Shown here piece after piece: positions 33,091 to 41,442 of a stretch of 64,000 nt of DNA (positions are counted from its first letter, which is position 1; each line of letters opens with the position of its first letter). A model generated the notes under the pieces. It saw only the letters and a program-made list of their open reading frames with translations, did not search any database and was not told the DNA's origin. Position numbers and translations under genes: made by a program. Source of the stretch: Lachnospiraceae bacterium (GTDB lineage Bacteria > Bacillota > Clostridia > Lachnospirales > Lachnospiraceae); the NCBI GenBank assembly GCA_017621075.1, contig JAGATV010000017.1, positions 1 through 64,000 on the forward strand. The letters run 5' to 3'.

Positions 33091-34959
33091 TTATTTTATC
33101 TTCAGACACCGGATGGCATTCAGTACTGCCAGTACCATGACACCCACATCTGCAAAGATGGCTGCCCACATGCCGGCGATGCCCAGTGCTCCCAGGATCA
33201 GGCACAAAGCTTTTATGCCAAGGGCAAATACGATATTTTCATAAACGATACGCATACACTTTCTGGAAATCCGCATAGCAAGAGCGATCTTCATGGGATT
33301 GTCGTCCATCAGCACCACATCTGCCGCCTCGATGGCCGCATCGGACCCCAGAGCTCCCATGGCGATGCCGATATCTGCCCGGGACAGCACCGGAGCGTCA
33401 TTGATGCCGTCTCCTACAAAGGCCAACTTCTCCCCGGCCTTCTTTTGGGCGAGGAGCTTTTCCACCCACGCCACCTTATCCCCGGGCAAAAGCTCGCTGT
33501 GTACTTCATCCACACCCAGCCTGGAAGCCACGTCCTCTGCAACTTCCCTTCCGTCTCCGGTCAGCATGACGGTCTTTTTGATCCCCGCCTTTTTCAGGGC
33601 TGCCACCGCCTCCCCTGCCTGTTCCTTTTCCACATCGGCAATGAGGATATATCCCCCATAGCTTCCATCCACTGCCACATACACTACGGTTCCGATTCCC
33701 TCTGCTTCCTCGTAAGGAACACCCAGTTTCTTCATCAGTTTTGCGTTTCCGGCTGCCACTTGTTTCCCGTCCACCCAGGCTGTGACACCGTGTCCGCCGA
33801 TCTCCTCCACATCCGTCACCCTGCCGGGTTCCGGTTCTTCCCCAAAGGCTTCTTTGAGGCTCTTGCTGATGGGATGATTGGAATAGCTTTCCGCATAAGC
33901 CGCATAAAAGAGCAGTTTCTTCTCATCCATGTCATGGCCTGCAGGCACAGTCCGTATCACCCGGAATACCCCCTTGGTCAGAGTACCGGTCTTGTCAAAT
34001 ACCACATACTTTGTCTGGGAGAGTGCCTCCAGATAATTGGAGCCTTTCACCAGGATACCGCAGGCAGAAGCACCGCCGATGCCCCCAAAAAAGCTCAAGG
34101 GGATCGAGATCACCAGTGCACAGGGACAACTGATGACAAGGAAGGTCAAAGCTCGGATGATCCACTCTCCCCAGGCTGCCGGATTGCCCATCAAAAGATT
34201 CACAATGGGAGGAAGCAATGCCAGAGCCAGGGCGCCATAGCAGACCGCAGGCGTGTAATATCTTGCAAATTTGGTGATGAAATTCTCGGAACGAGACTTC
34301 TTCATGCTGGAATTTTCCACCAGATCCAGTATCCTGGATACGGTGGACTCTCCGAATTCCTTAGTGGTGCGGACCTTTAACAGACCCGTCATATTCACGC
34401 AGCCACTGATGACAGCATCCCCCGGCACCGCTTCTCTGGGAAGACTTTCTCCTGTCAGGGCGCTGGTATTCAACACGGCACTGCCCTCTTCCACCACACC
34501 GTCGATGGGGATCTTTTCACCGGGCCGCACCACAATGACCGTACCGATCTCCACCTCATCGGGGTCTACCTGCTCCAGATTGCCTTCCTCATCCTCAATA
34601 TTGGCATAATCCGGGCGGATGTCCATCAGTGCGCTGATATTCCTGCGGCTCTTTCCCACAGCCACCGACTGGAACAGCTCCCCGATCTGATAAAACAGCA
34701 TGACCGCCACTCCCTCGGTATAATCCCCCAGGATAACAGCTCCTATGGTAGCAACCGCCATCAGAAAGTTCTCATCAAAGACCTCCCTGTGGCATATACC
34801 CAAAAAGGCTTTCTTCAGGATATCATAACCAATGATCAGATATGGAACCATGTAAAGTGCCAGCCGCCACATCCCCTGCACCGGCAAAAAATGCAGGACC
34901 GCTATAAGCACGGTCGCAAGGATGATCCGATAAAGTGTTCTTTTCTGCTTCTTTGTCAT
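33091..34959 (-). CDS. P1B-type heavy-metal-exporting ATPase
   Basis: A 622-residue P-type ATPase exporting Zn2+, Cd2+, Pb2+ or Co2+. The membrane metal site CPC is in VISCPCALVISIPL, which with the surrounding helices fits the Zn/Cd (ZntA/CadA) group; the phosphorylation site is DKTGTLT and the hinge is GDGINDAP. The protein lacks an N-terminal metal-binding domain, starting directly at the first helices. That domain is supplied instead by the separate 72-residue HMA protein encoded just upstream (33-bp gap). Both are controlled by the palindromic operator before the HMA gene. Confidence 0.92.
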   Translation of the reverse strand: MTKKQKRTLYRIILATVLIAVLHFLPVQGMWRLALYMVPYLIIGYDILKKAFLGICHREVFDENFLMAVATIGAVILGDYTEGVAVMLFYQIGELFQSVAVGKSRRNISALMDIRPDYANIEDEEGNLEQVDPDEVEIGTVIVVRPGEKIPIDGVVEEGSAVLNTSALTGESLPREAVPGDAVISGCVNMTGLLKVRTTKEFGESTVSRILDLVENSSMKKSRSENFITKFARYYTPAVCYGALALALLPPIVNLLMGNPAAWGEWIIRALTFLVISCPCALVISIPLSFFGGIGGASACGILVKGSNYLEALSQTKYVVFDKTGTLTKGVFRVIRTVPAGHDMDEKKLLFYAAYAESYSNHPISKSLKEAFGEEPEPGRVTDVEEIGGHGVTAWVDGKQVAAGNAKLMKKLGVPYEEAEGIGTVVYVAVDGSYGGYILIADVEKEQAGEAVAALKKAGIKKTVMLTGDGREVAEDVASRLGVDEVHSELLPGDKVAWVEKLLAQKKAGEKLAFVGDGINDAPVLSRADIGIAMGALGSDAAIEAADVVLMDDNPMKIALAMRISRKCMRIVYENIVFALGIKALCLILGALGIAGMWAAIFADVGVMVLAVLNAIRCLKIK

Positions 34960-34992
34960 GTTACGCCCTCCTGTTTATCACTCTTTTGTATC

Positions 34993-35211
34993 CTACAGGA
35001 AGATTTCGCAATCGGACTCCACTTTTTTGCAGGCCTTTACCACCTGCTCCATAACCGCCTGCTCCTGGGCACCTTCCGCAAACTCTATCTTCATTTTCTG
35101 GGTCATGAAGCTCACCGCAGCATCTGCCACACCGGTTACTTTTTTTGCTGCATCCTCCATCTTCAAAGCACATGCCGCGCAATCCACTTCAATCTTATAA
35201 GTCTTTTTCAT
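34993..35211 (-). CDS. Small heavy-metal-associated (HMA) domain protein
   Basis: A 72-residue ferredoxin-like HMA domain with the metal-binding motif DCAAC (Cys11, Cys14). It probably carries metal to, or senses metal for, the ATPase encoded next. The start at 35211 is set by GGGAGG eight bases upstream; the frame continues upstream but through the operator and promoter. In many species this domain is fused to the ATPase. Confidence 0.88.
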   Translation of the reverse strand: MKKTYKIEVDCAACALKMEDAAKKVTGVADAAVSFMTQKMKIEFAEGAQEQAVMEQVVKACKKVESDCEIFL

Positions 35212-35248
35212 AAAATGATCCTCCCTGTCAACATCCACGTCGTTTCTT

Positions 35249-35301
35249 CGTATGAACCATTGTTCATACGTTAATATTACCATATTTCTGCGGGATGTCA
35301 A
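35249..35301 (-). promoter_or_regulatory. Metal-efflux promoter with ArsR/SmtB-like palindrome
   Basis: TTGACA (35296-35301), 16-base spacer, TAATAT (35274-35279). Directly downstream is a perfect palindrome, CGTATGAAC (35249-35257), CATT, GTTCATACG (35262-35270), which would sit on the transcription start. TGAAC...GTTCA is the core of many ArsR/SmtB metal-sensor operators, so metal-released repression is likely. The regulator gene is not in the window. Confidence 0.75.
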
Positions 35302-35317
35302 TAGGGAGGATCTGATT

Positions 35318-36808
35318 TTATTGAGAAATTTCTTTCAAGTTCTCCATGGGTTCCAGGATCTGATTGCTGCGGATATCAATGATAGGGCCGCCCGTTCCTT
35401 CAATATATTCCCTGGTGATGGTCACTTTGCCGATATTGTCATCTTTGGGGATCTCATACATGATATCCAGCATGAATTCCTCAATAATGGAACGAAGGGC
35501 TCTGGCGCCCGTATCCTTCTCCATGGCTTTTTCGGCAATGGCATCCAGGGCACCGTCCGTAAACTCCAGTTTTACCTCGTCCAATTCCAAAAGTTTCTGA
35601 TACTGTTTTAAAATGGCATTTCTGGGCTCCTTCAAGATCCTGACCATCATCTCCTTGGAAAGTCCTTCCAAAGTGTAAATGACAGGGAGACGCCCGATAA
35701 ACTCGGGAATCATGCCAAATTTGCGCAAGTCTTCCACCGTGACCTTGGACAGAATGTTCTTATCCTTGTCATACTGATCCTTCAACTGGGCATTGAACCC
35801 GATGGAAGATGTCTTGTTCAGACGTTCTTTGATGATATCTTCCAGATCCGGGAAAGCGCCGCCGCAGATAAACAGGATATTTCTGGTGTTTACCGTAGCC
35901 AACGGAACCATGGCGTTCTTGCTGTTGGCGCCTACCGGCACCTCCACCTCGGCCCCCTCCAAGAGTCTTAACATCCCCTGCTGTACGCTCTCACCGCTGA
36001 CATCCCGGGTGGTAGTATTCTTTTTCTTGGCGATCTTGTCGATCTCATCGATAAAGATGATGCCGCGCTCTGCCTTTTCCACATCATTGTCTGCGGCTGC
36101 CAGCAGCTTGGACACCACGCTCTCGATATCGTCACCGATATAGCCCGCCTCCGTAAGGGAAGTGGCATCCGCAATGGCAAGGGGCACATCCAGAAGTCTT
36201 GCCAGGGTCTTTACCAGGTAGGTCTTACCGCATCCCGTAGGCCCGATCATTAGCATATTGGATTTTTCGATCTCGATCTCGTCCATAGTGTTGGTGGCCA
36301 CACGCTTATAATGGTTGTACACAGCCACGGAAATGACCTTCTTGGCATGCTCCTGCCCCACCACATATTCATCCAGGCTTGCCTTGATCTTGTGGGGCGC
36401 CGGGATATCCCTGATGTTCAACACAGGGGCAGTCTCCTCCTGCTTCTTTTTCTTTTTCAGTTTCTGCTTGTTGGGGATGCCGTTGCTGCCCTGCAGATCT
36501 GCCAGATTCACAAAACTGATGTTGGAATTGTTGAGCATACCCTGATAATCGAACTGGCTCACAGTCTCCATGGTCTTATGCATGCAGTCATTACATACAC
36601 AGATATCGCTGGGGAGCTTGAACATCTTGCCCGCTTTGCTCTCCGGCCTGCGGCAGACAAAGCAGACGTCCTCATATTCCTTGTCGTTGTCTGTCTTTTC
36701 GTTTGAGATCTCTTCTTTTTTGATCTCTTCCTTTTTGATCTCTTCGCTTTTGGTTTCTTCGTTCCGGTTTTCTTCGTTATCCGTTATTTCTCTATAATCA
36801 TCAGACAT
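35318..36808 (-). CDS. clpX: Divergent ClpX-like AAA+ unfoldase
   Basis: A 496-residue AAA+ protein that would unfold proteins for ClpP. A charged N-terminal tail (residues 1-45, with 15-bp DNA repeats encoding EEIKK) precedes a four-Cys zinc finger (CFVC...CVCNDCM). Walker A GPTGCGKT, Walker B IIFIDEIDK, pore loop AGYIGDD and the ClpP-docking IGF (in SSIGFNAQ) are intact. The RKH pore loop of classical ClpX is replaced by GANSKNAM. It is longer than usual (about 420), and no clpP is adjacent, so it may be a second ClpX paralogue. The start at 36808 is preferred, since the -35 box lies where the longer frame begins. Confidence 0.88.
   Translation of the reverse strand: MSDDYREITDNEENRNEETKSEEIKKEEIKKEEISNEKTDNDKEYEDVCFVCRRPESKAGKMFKLPSDICVCNDCMHKTMETVSQFDYQGMLNNSNISFVNLADLQGSNGIPNKQKLKKKKKQEETAPVLNIRDIPAPHKIKASLDEYVVGQEHAKKVISVAVYNHYKRVATNTMDEIEIEKSNMLMIGPTGCGKTYLVKTLARLLDVPLAIADATSLTEAGYIGDDIESVVSKLLAAADNDVEKAERGIIFIDEIDKIAKKKNTTTRDVSGESVQQGMLRLLEGAEVEVPVGANSKNAMVPLATVNTRNILFICGGAFPDLEDIIKERLNKTSSIGFNAQLKDQYDKDKNILSKVTVEDLRKFGMIPEFIGRLPVIYTLEGLSKEMMVRILKEPRNAILKQYQKLLELDEVKLEFTDGALDAIAEKAMEKDTGARALRSIIEEFMLDIMYEIPKDDNIGKVTITREYIEGTGGPIIDIRSNQILEPMENLKEISQ
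36707..36751 (-). repeat. Three 15-bp tandem repeats in the clpX N-terminal coding region
   Basis: Three units of the pattern GATCTCTTCxTTTTT (plus strand) at 36707-36721, 36722-36736 and 36737-36751, with one or two differences. They encode repeated EEIKK-like residues in a disordered acidic/basic tail and could vary in number by slippage. Confidence 0.7.
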
Positions 36809-36878
36809 AGCCGGTCTCCAATCGTTTTGTCTTTTTTGTGTATTGTAAAATTCGGCATATTTTTCTTCGGCCTTATCT

Positions 36879-36907
36879 ATTATACCTAATAACAGGGTCT
36901 GCCACAA
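36879..36907 (-). promoter_or_regulatory. Sigma-A promoter of the clpX-like gene
   Basis: TTGTGG (36902-36907), 17-base spacer, TATAAT (36879-36884), about 70 bases before the chosen start. The upstream part of the open frame therefore lies within promoter DNA. Confidence 0.65.
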
Positions 36908-36946
36908 GTGAAGTTTTTATAAATCGAAAAGCAAAAATTTTGATAT

Positions 36947-36997
36947 AAAAAAGGATTCCCGACAGCTTTTGATGTTCCGCTGTCTGAAATCCTTTTT
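36947..36997 (-). terminator. Terminator after the HtrA-like protease gene
   Basis: AAAAAGGATT and GACAGC arms pair with GCTGTC and AATCCTTTTT across 36947-36997, followed on the minus strand by U residues. It separates the protease gene from clpX. Confidence 0.8.
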
Positions 36998-37011
36998 GTC
37001 CTGATCGATCT

Positions 37012-38451
37012 TTATCTGGAACCCGACGGTTTCTTTCCTAACGTAAGTGTGTACTCGTAAGGTACATATTCACCTTTTTCCTGCCTCATAACAGTAACAT
37101 CCGCGCTGTCGCCCACTGCATAGTACTGAAGACATGACTGCAGATCGGAATAGGAGGAAATCTTCTCACCGTCAAACTTCACGATAATATCGCCGCTCAT
37201 AATACCGGCCTTGTCAGCAGCACCGCCCTCGATCACATTTACCACAAAAACACCTTCCGGCATATTATACATCTTGGCGATCTGACTGTTTACTTCCTGA
37301 AGTTCGATCCCGATATAGCCGGCATCTCCTTCCGCCACCTTGTTCCTGGTCTGACGCTCCATCAGATCAGCAATGATAGGGCTGGCAGAGGTGATGGGGA
37401 TCGCATATCCCATTCCTTCAATGGCCTCGCCGCCAAATTTGTTGGAGTTGATACCGATGACCTCCCCTTTGATATTCAGCAGAGCGCCGCCGGAATTGCC
37501 GTAATTGATGGCCGCATTGGTCTGAATAAAAGTGCCTGTGGAGCCATCCTCCAGCTTGATTTCCCTGTCAAGGGCGCTGACAATACCATTGGTTACGGAC
37601 TGACCATATCCAAGGGCGTTGCCGATGGCGATCACCGGCTCTCCCAGTTTCAGCTCATCACTGTTGCCCAAAGTTGCAACGGTGATGGCTACCTTGGTGT
37701 CCTCGCTAAGATCTTCCAGGGAAACTGCGATCACCGCCAGATCCATCTCCGAATCCATTCCTTTGATGCGGGCTGCCGCTTCCGTCCCGTCGATGAAAGT
37801 CACCTCCAGGCTGTCGGCGTCCGCCACCACATGCTGATTGGTGACGATCAGGAGTTCTTCCGCATTCTCCGCTACGATGATGCCGGAACCGCTGGCTTCA
37901 TATTGTTCCTTAATGGTACGTCCCCAATAATTCTCCGTTGACGTATAGCTATTGATGATGGACACCATGGCAGGCATCACATCCTCCACTACCTCCGACA
38001 CATCGGAAGTGATATAATTGATGGACTGAAATGCAGGTTGTCCGTCTTCCGTCAGCACTTCTTTTTCGCTTCCGCTCTCATCGGCGGTATCCAGGGCGCT
38101 GCCTGATACGGCCTGTCCGGGTTCATCACCCAAAAGTCCCGCAGCCTGCCGTACTCCATAAAATCCAAGTCCGGCAAAGATGCCAAAAAGGAGTCCCAAG
38201 CTGACACTGAGCAGTGCTTTGCGCACAAAACCGCCGCTCTTTTTCTTTTTGCGGTCTTTTTCGGCCCCGGCTGCGGCATTGTTGTCCGCTCCCGGCTCCC
38301 CATGCACTTCCCTATAAGCAGCATTATATTCTGCCCGGCCGGTGCCGTAATCCCTGCCGGAGGAAATCGTTTCTTCAAAAGCTGCGCCGCTGAACTGTCC
38401 GGCTGTATGAACGCCGGTGTCAGTACCGGAATAATTATCATTTTCGTACAT
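37012..38451 (-). CDS. HtrA/DegP-type membrane-anchored serine protease
   Basis: A 479-residue S1C protease of surface protein quality control. A cytoplasmic N-terminal tail of about 75 residues is followed by one membrane helix (ALLSVSLGLLFGIFAGLGFYGV), the trypsin-like domain with His in TNQHVVAD, Asp in MDLAVIAV and Ser in NYGNSGGALLN, and a C-terminal PDZ domain (GYIGIELQEV to the end). The layout matches Gram-positive HtrA. It is transcribed alone and ends in a terminator. Confidence 0.92.
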   Translation of the reverse strand: MYENDNYSGTDTGVHTAGQFSGAAFEETISSGRDYGTGRAEYNAAYREVHGEPGADNNAAAGAEKDRKKKKSGGFVRKALLSVSLGLLFGIFAGLGFYGVRQAAGLLGDEPGQAVSGSALDTADESGSEKEVLTEDGQPAFQSINYITSDVSEVVEDVMPAMVSIINSYTSTENYWGRTIKEQYEASGSGIIVAENAEELLIVTNQHVVADADSLEVTFIDGTEAAARIKGMDSEMDLAVIAVSLEDLSEDTKVAITVATLGNSDELKLGEPVIAIGNALGYGQSVTNGIVSALDREIKLEDGSTGTFIQTNAAINYGNSGGALLNIKGEVIGINSNKFGGEAIEGMGYAIPITSASPIIADLMERQTRNKVAEGDAGYIGIELQEVNSQIAKMYNMPEGVFVVNVIEGGAADKAGIMSGDIIVKFDGEKISSYSDLQSCLQYYAVGDSADVTVMRQEKGEYVPYEYTLTLGKKPSGSR

Positions 38452-38541
38452 AATGATTACCCTCTTTCCTTTATCTTTATGTACTCAGTATAGTTTCGAT
38501 TTGTGTCCGAATTGTGATAAAAATATTATCAGTGTGTGAAA

Positions 38542-40368
38542 TCATTCTACCGTCACGGACTTTGCCAGATTCCTGGGCTTATCCACATCGCAGCCTCTGC
38601 CCACCGCCACATAATAAGCAAACAACTGCAAAGGAATGATGGCTAACGAATTGGAAAACCAGGGATTGGTTTCCGGGATGTATACCACATAGTCCGCAGC
38701 CTTCTCAATGGCCTTGTTGCCTTCATTGGTCACTGCCATCACAAACGCCCCTCTTGCTTTTACTTCCACCATATTGCTGATGGTCTTCTGGAACAGTTCC
38801 GGCTGGGTGGACAATGCCACCACCAGCGTACCATCCTCGATCAGGGAAATGGTCCCGTGCTTCAATTCGCCTGCCGCATATGCCTCCGAATGGATATAGG
38901 AAATCTCTTTCAGCTTCAGGGAACCTTCCAGGGAAATGGCATAATCAATGCCTCTTCCGATAAAGAAGATATCCCGCGCTCCCACATAACGGTTGGCAAA
39001 ATGCTGGATCTTCTCCTTCTGCCCCAGCAAAAGCTCGATCTGGTCAGGCAGGCATCTTAAATCGTTCAGCAGATTTGCAAACTGTTCCTCATTGATGTTG
39101 CCACGCACCTTGGCAAGCTTCATGGCAAGCATATACAGGGCAACCAGCTGGGCGCTGTATGCCTTGGTGGTCGCAACAGCGATCTCGGGCCCTGCCCAGG
39201 TATACATGACGCTGTCTGCCTCTCTGGCAATGGAGCTGCCCACCACATTCACGATGCCAAGCACCTTAAAGCCTCTGGCCTTGGACTCTCTTAAGGCAGC
39301 CAGAGTGTCTGCGGTCTCACCGGACTGGCTGATGACGATCACCATGCTTCCTTCCTCCAGGATGGGATCACGGTAACGGAATTCACTGGCCACATCCACC
39401 TCCACGGGGATCCGCACCATGCCTTCCAGCACATACTTGGCGGTAACACCGGTATGATAAGCGGAACCGCAGGCAACAATGTGGATCTTGCGGATGCTCT
39501 TGAGTTCCTCATCGGACATATTCAGTTCTTCAATGACGATGTCTCCGTCCTTGATACGGGGGGAGATGGTATCGGTAATGGTCTTAGGCTGCTCATACAT
39601 CTCCTTTAACATGAAATGCTCATAGCCGGCCTTCTCCGCAGCGTCTGCGTCCCAGTCAATGGTAACGGGTTTTTTGGTAAGCGGTTCTTCATCCACGGAA
39701 AAGAACTGCAGATCCTCCGCACCGAGCCTTACCACCTCCTGATTGTCCATATAATAAACAGTTCTGGTATACTTTAAGATTGCAGGAACATCGGAGGCGA
39801 TGAAGCAGCCGTCCTCGTTCTTACCCACGATCAGCGGGCTGTCCTTGCGGGCAGCATAAAGCTCACCGGGAAAATCTGCGAACATAATACCCAGTGCATA
39901 GGAGCCTTCCACCCTGTGGAGCACCTTGGTAATGGCCTCCAGAGGATTTCCCTTATAGTAATAGTCCAGAAGATGGGCCAGCACCTCGGTATCGGTCTCC
40001 GACACGAACTCATAGCCCTTATCCAGCATCTTCTTGCGAAGAGGGATATAATTTTCGATGATACCGTTGTGTACCACTGCGATGGTTCTTTCTTTGTTGG
40101 TATGAGGATGTGCATTCAGATCACTGGGAGCGCCGTGGGTGGCCCACCGGGTGTGTCCGATGCCGGAAAATCCCTTCAGGCTCTCCCCGCCGTGAGTGAG
40201 GTTTTCCAATACTTTCAGTCTGCCCACCGCTTTCTGGGTAACGATCTTCTCACCGTCAAAAACAGCGATGCCTGCAGAGTCATATCCTCTGTATTCCAAC
40301 TTTGCCAGTCCGTCCAAAATAATGGGAGCAGCCTGCTTCTTTCCAATATATCCTACGATACCACACAT
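38542..40368 (-). CDS. glmS: Glutamine-fructose-6-phosphate aminotransferase
   Basis: A 608-residue enzyme making glucosamine-6-phosphate, the first step to UDP-GlcNAc for peptidoglycan and surface glycans. The start at 40368 places the catalytic Cys directly after Met (MCGIVGYIG). The glutaminase domain (HTRWATHGAP, HNGIIENY) spans about 1-240, and two SIS sugar-binding domains follow (SQSGETADT; RGIDYAISLEGSLKLKEISY). Only 35 bp separate it from the glycosyltransferase gene upstream, so the glmS ribozyme usual in Firmicutes has no room and is absent. Confidence 0.95.
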   Translation of the reverse strand: MCGIVGYIGKKQAAPIILDGLAKLEYRGYDSAGIAVFDGEKIVTQKAVGRLKVLENLTHGGESLKGFSGIGHTRWATHGAPSDLNAHPHTNKERTIAVVHNGIIENYIPLRKKMLDKGYEFVSETDTEVLAHLLDYYYKGNPLEAITKVLHRVEGSYALGIMFADFPGELYAARKDSPLIVGKNEDGCFIASDVPAILKYTRTVYYMDNQEVVRLGAEDLQFFSVDEEPLTKKPVTIDWDADAAEKAGYEHFMLKEMYEQPKTITDTISPRIKDGDIVIEELNMSDEELKSIRKIHIVACGSAYHTGVTAKYVLEGMVRIPVEVDVASEFRYRDPILEEGSMVIVISQSGETADTLAALRESKARGFKVLGIVNVVGSSIAREADSVMYTWAGPEIAVATTKAYSAQLVALYMLAMKLAKVRGNINEEQFANLLNDLRCLPDQIELLLGQKEKIQHFANRYVGARDIFFIGRGIDYAISLEGSLKLKEISYIHSEAYAAGELKHGTISLIEDGTLVVALSTQPELFQKTISNMVEVKARGAFVMAVTNEGNKAIEKAADYVVYIPETNPWFSNSLAIIPLQLFAYYVAVGRGCDVDKPRNLAKSVTVE

Positions 40369-40403
40369 ACGCAATACCTTCCTTTCCCGGTTGTTGATTG
40401 ATG

Positions 40404-41333
40404 TTAGCGCCAGTACTCATGATTGTCCGTAAATGCCAGGACCAGGCTCTTTGGCAGCAGACGATAATGTCTGCCCAACAGATAACCCGCATATTTGCCG
40501 GCACACTGCAGATAGAAGTACGGCAGTTTCCTAAGCTGTTTCTGTCTGCGCAGATAGGAGGTGACTTCCTTTACCAGTTTCTTTCCTTCCGCCTCCGAGG
40601 GAACTTTCTCAAAGACCTCCGGGTACTGGGCCTGGGACACTCCCAAGTCAAAATTGCGTCTGAACTGCTGTCTGATCGTGTAGTCATGGGAATGATACAC
40701 CTTTGCTTCCGCCTCATAAGCAATGCGGTAGCCCGCCTTGACAGCGCCTGCCGCATAGATCATGTCTTCATTAAATATCGTATGCTTTACGAAGCCGCCC
40801 AATTCCTCATAGATATCCCGACGGTATGCAGCGCATACGTTGGAGCAGAAATAAGTCTTGATACCCAGCCTGGGCAGATCCTCCAGGGATTTGACACAGG
40901 AGCGATCCGGATAATTGAAGGAGCGGGTAAAGGCTTCCACCATACTGCATCCTTCCTTTGGAAGCTGTCTCCCATAGACTGCCGCAATGTTTTGTTCCCG
41001 GTCCCTTAAGGGTGCCGTCAGCGTTTCCAAAAGTCTGTCATCTGCAGGGACAGCATCCTGGGTCATCATCACGAAAATATCCGCCTCAGATTTTTTTACA
41101 CCCATGCGTCTCGTGCCGCCGTGATCAAATTCCCTTTTGGAGAGATGAAATACCCGGACATTTTTGTGCTGTTCCAAAAATCTTGACCCGTAAACCAACT
41201 GCTCGAAATATTTTTCCTCCGTATTCATCAGTATGATGCGGTGGACCGGCAAGGTCTGACGGTTGAGCTGACCGATCAGCGCAAAAAGAGTCTTGTCCGG
41301 TTTGTACAAAGGTATGATCACATCGATGTCCAT
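40404..41333 (-). CDS. Family 2 glycosyltransferase (rhamnosyltransferase-like)
   Basis: A 309-residue GT-A glycosyltransferase. It starts DIDVIIPLYKPDKTL, has a DxD-like MMTQDAVPAD metal/nucleotide site, and carries the EFDHGGTRRMG segment characteristic of rhamnosyltransferases of surface polysaccharides. The C-terminal part (about 230-309) is basic and may contact the membrane. It is the first gene of a two-gene unit with glmS. It probably adds dTDP-L-rhamnose to the glycan built by neighbouring genes; acceptor unknown. Confidence 0.85.
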   Translation of the reverse strand: MDIDVIIPLYKPDKTLFALIGQLNRQTLPVHRIILMNTEEKYFEQLVYGSRFLEQHKNVRVFHLSKREFDHGGTRRMGVKKSEADIFVMMTQDAVPADDRLLETLTAPLRDREQNIAAVYGRQLPKEGCSMVEAFTRSFNYPDRSCVKSLEDLPRLGIKTYFCSNVCAAYRRDIYEELGGFVKHTIFNEDMIYAAGAVKAGYRIAYEAEAKVYHSHDYTIRQQFRRNFDLGVSQAQYPEVFEKVPSEAEGKKLVKEVTSYLRRQKQLRKLPYFYLQCAGKYAGYLLGRHYRLLPKSLVLAFTDNHEYWR

Positions 41334-41360
41334 TTATGCCTGCCCTTCTTCCTTTCGCTT

Positions 41361-41389
41361 ATTATAAAATAAAACCTTGGAATATACAA
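41361..41389 (-). promoter_or_regulatory. Sigma-A promoter of the glycosyltransferase-glmS unit
   Basis: TTGTAT (41384-41389), 17-base spacer, TATAAT (41361-41366), just after the LCP terminator and about 25 bases before the start codon. Confidence 0.65.
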
Positions 41390-41405
41390 GCAAAAGTCAG
41401 TTTTC

Positions 41406-41440
41406 AAAAAAGAGGAGGCCCGAAAGCCTCCTCGCTTTTT
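41406..41440 (-). terminator. Terminator after the LCP gene
   Basis: GAGGAGGC (41412-41419) pairs with GCCTCCTC (41426-41433), flanked by A and T runs. On the minus strand six U follow the stem. Confidence 0.9.
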
Positions 41441-41442
41441 GT

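Noticed and set aside
33046-34380. 444-codon plus-strand open frame
   Set aside because: Antisense to the metal ATPase, whose DKTGTLT and GDGINDAP motifs prove the minus strand is coding.
36707-36751. Short CRISPR-like array
   Set aside because: The repeats are 15 bp, contiguous without spacers and in frame with the ClpX tail.
37012-38451. Reading the serine protease as inactive because of an unusual NYGNSGGALLN site
   Set aside because: GNSGG is intact and His and Asp are present; the Ala after GG is common in Gram-positive HtrA.
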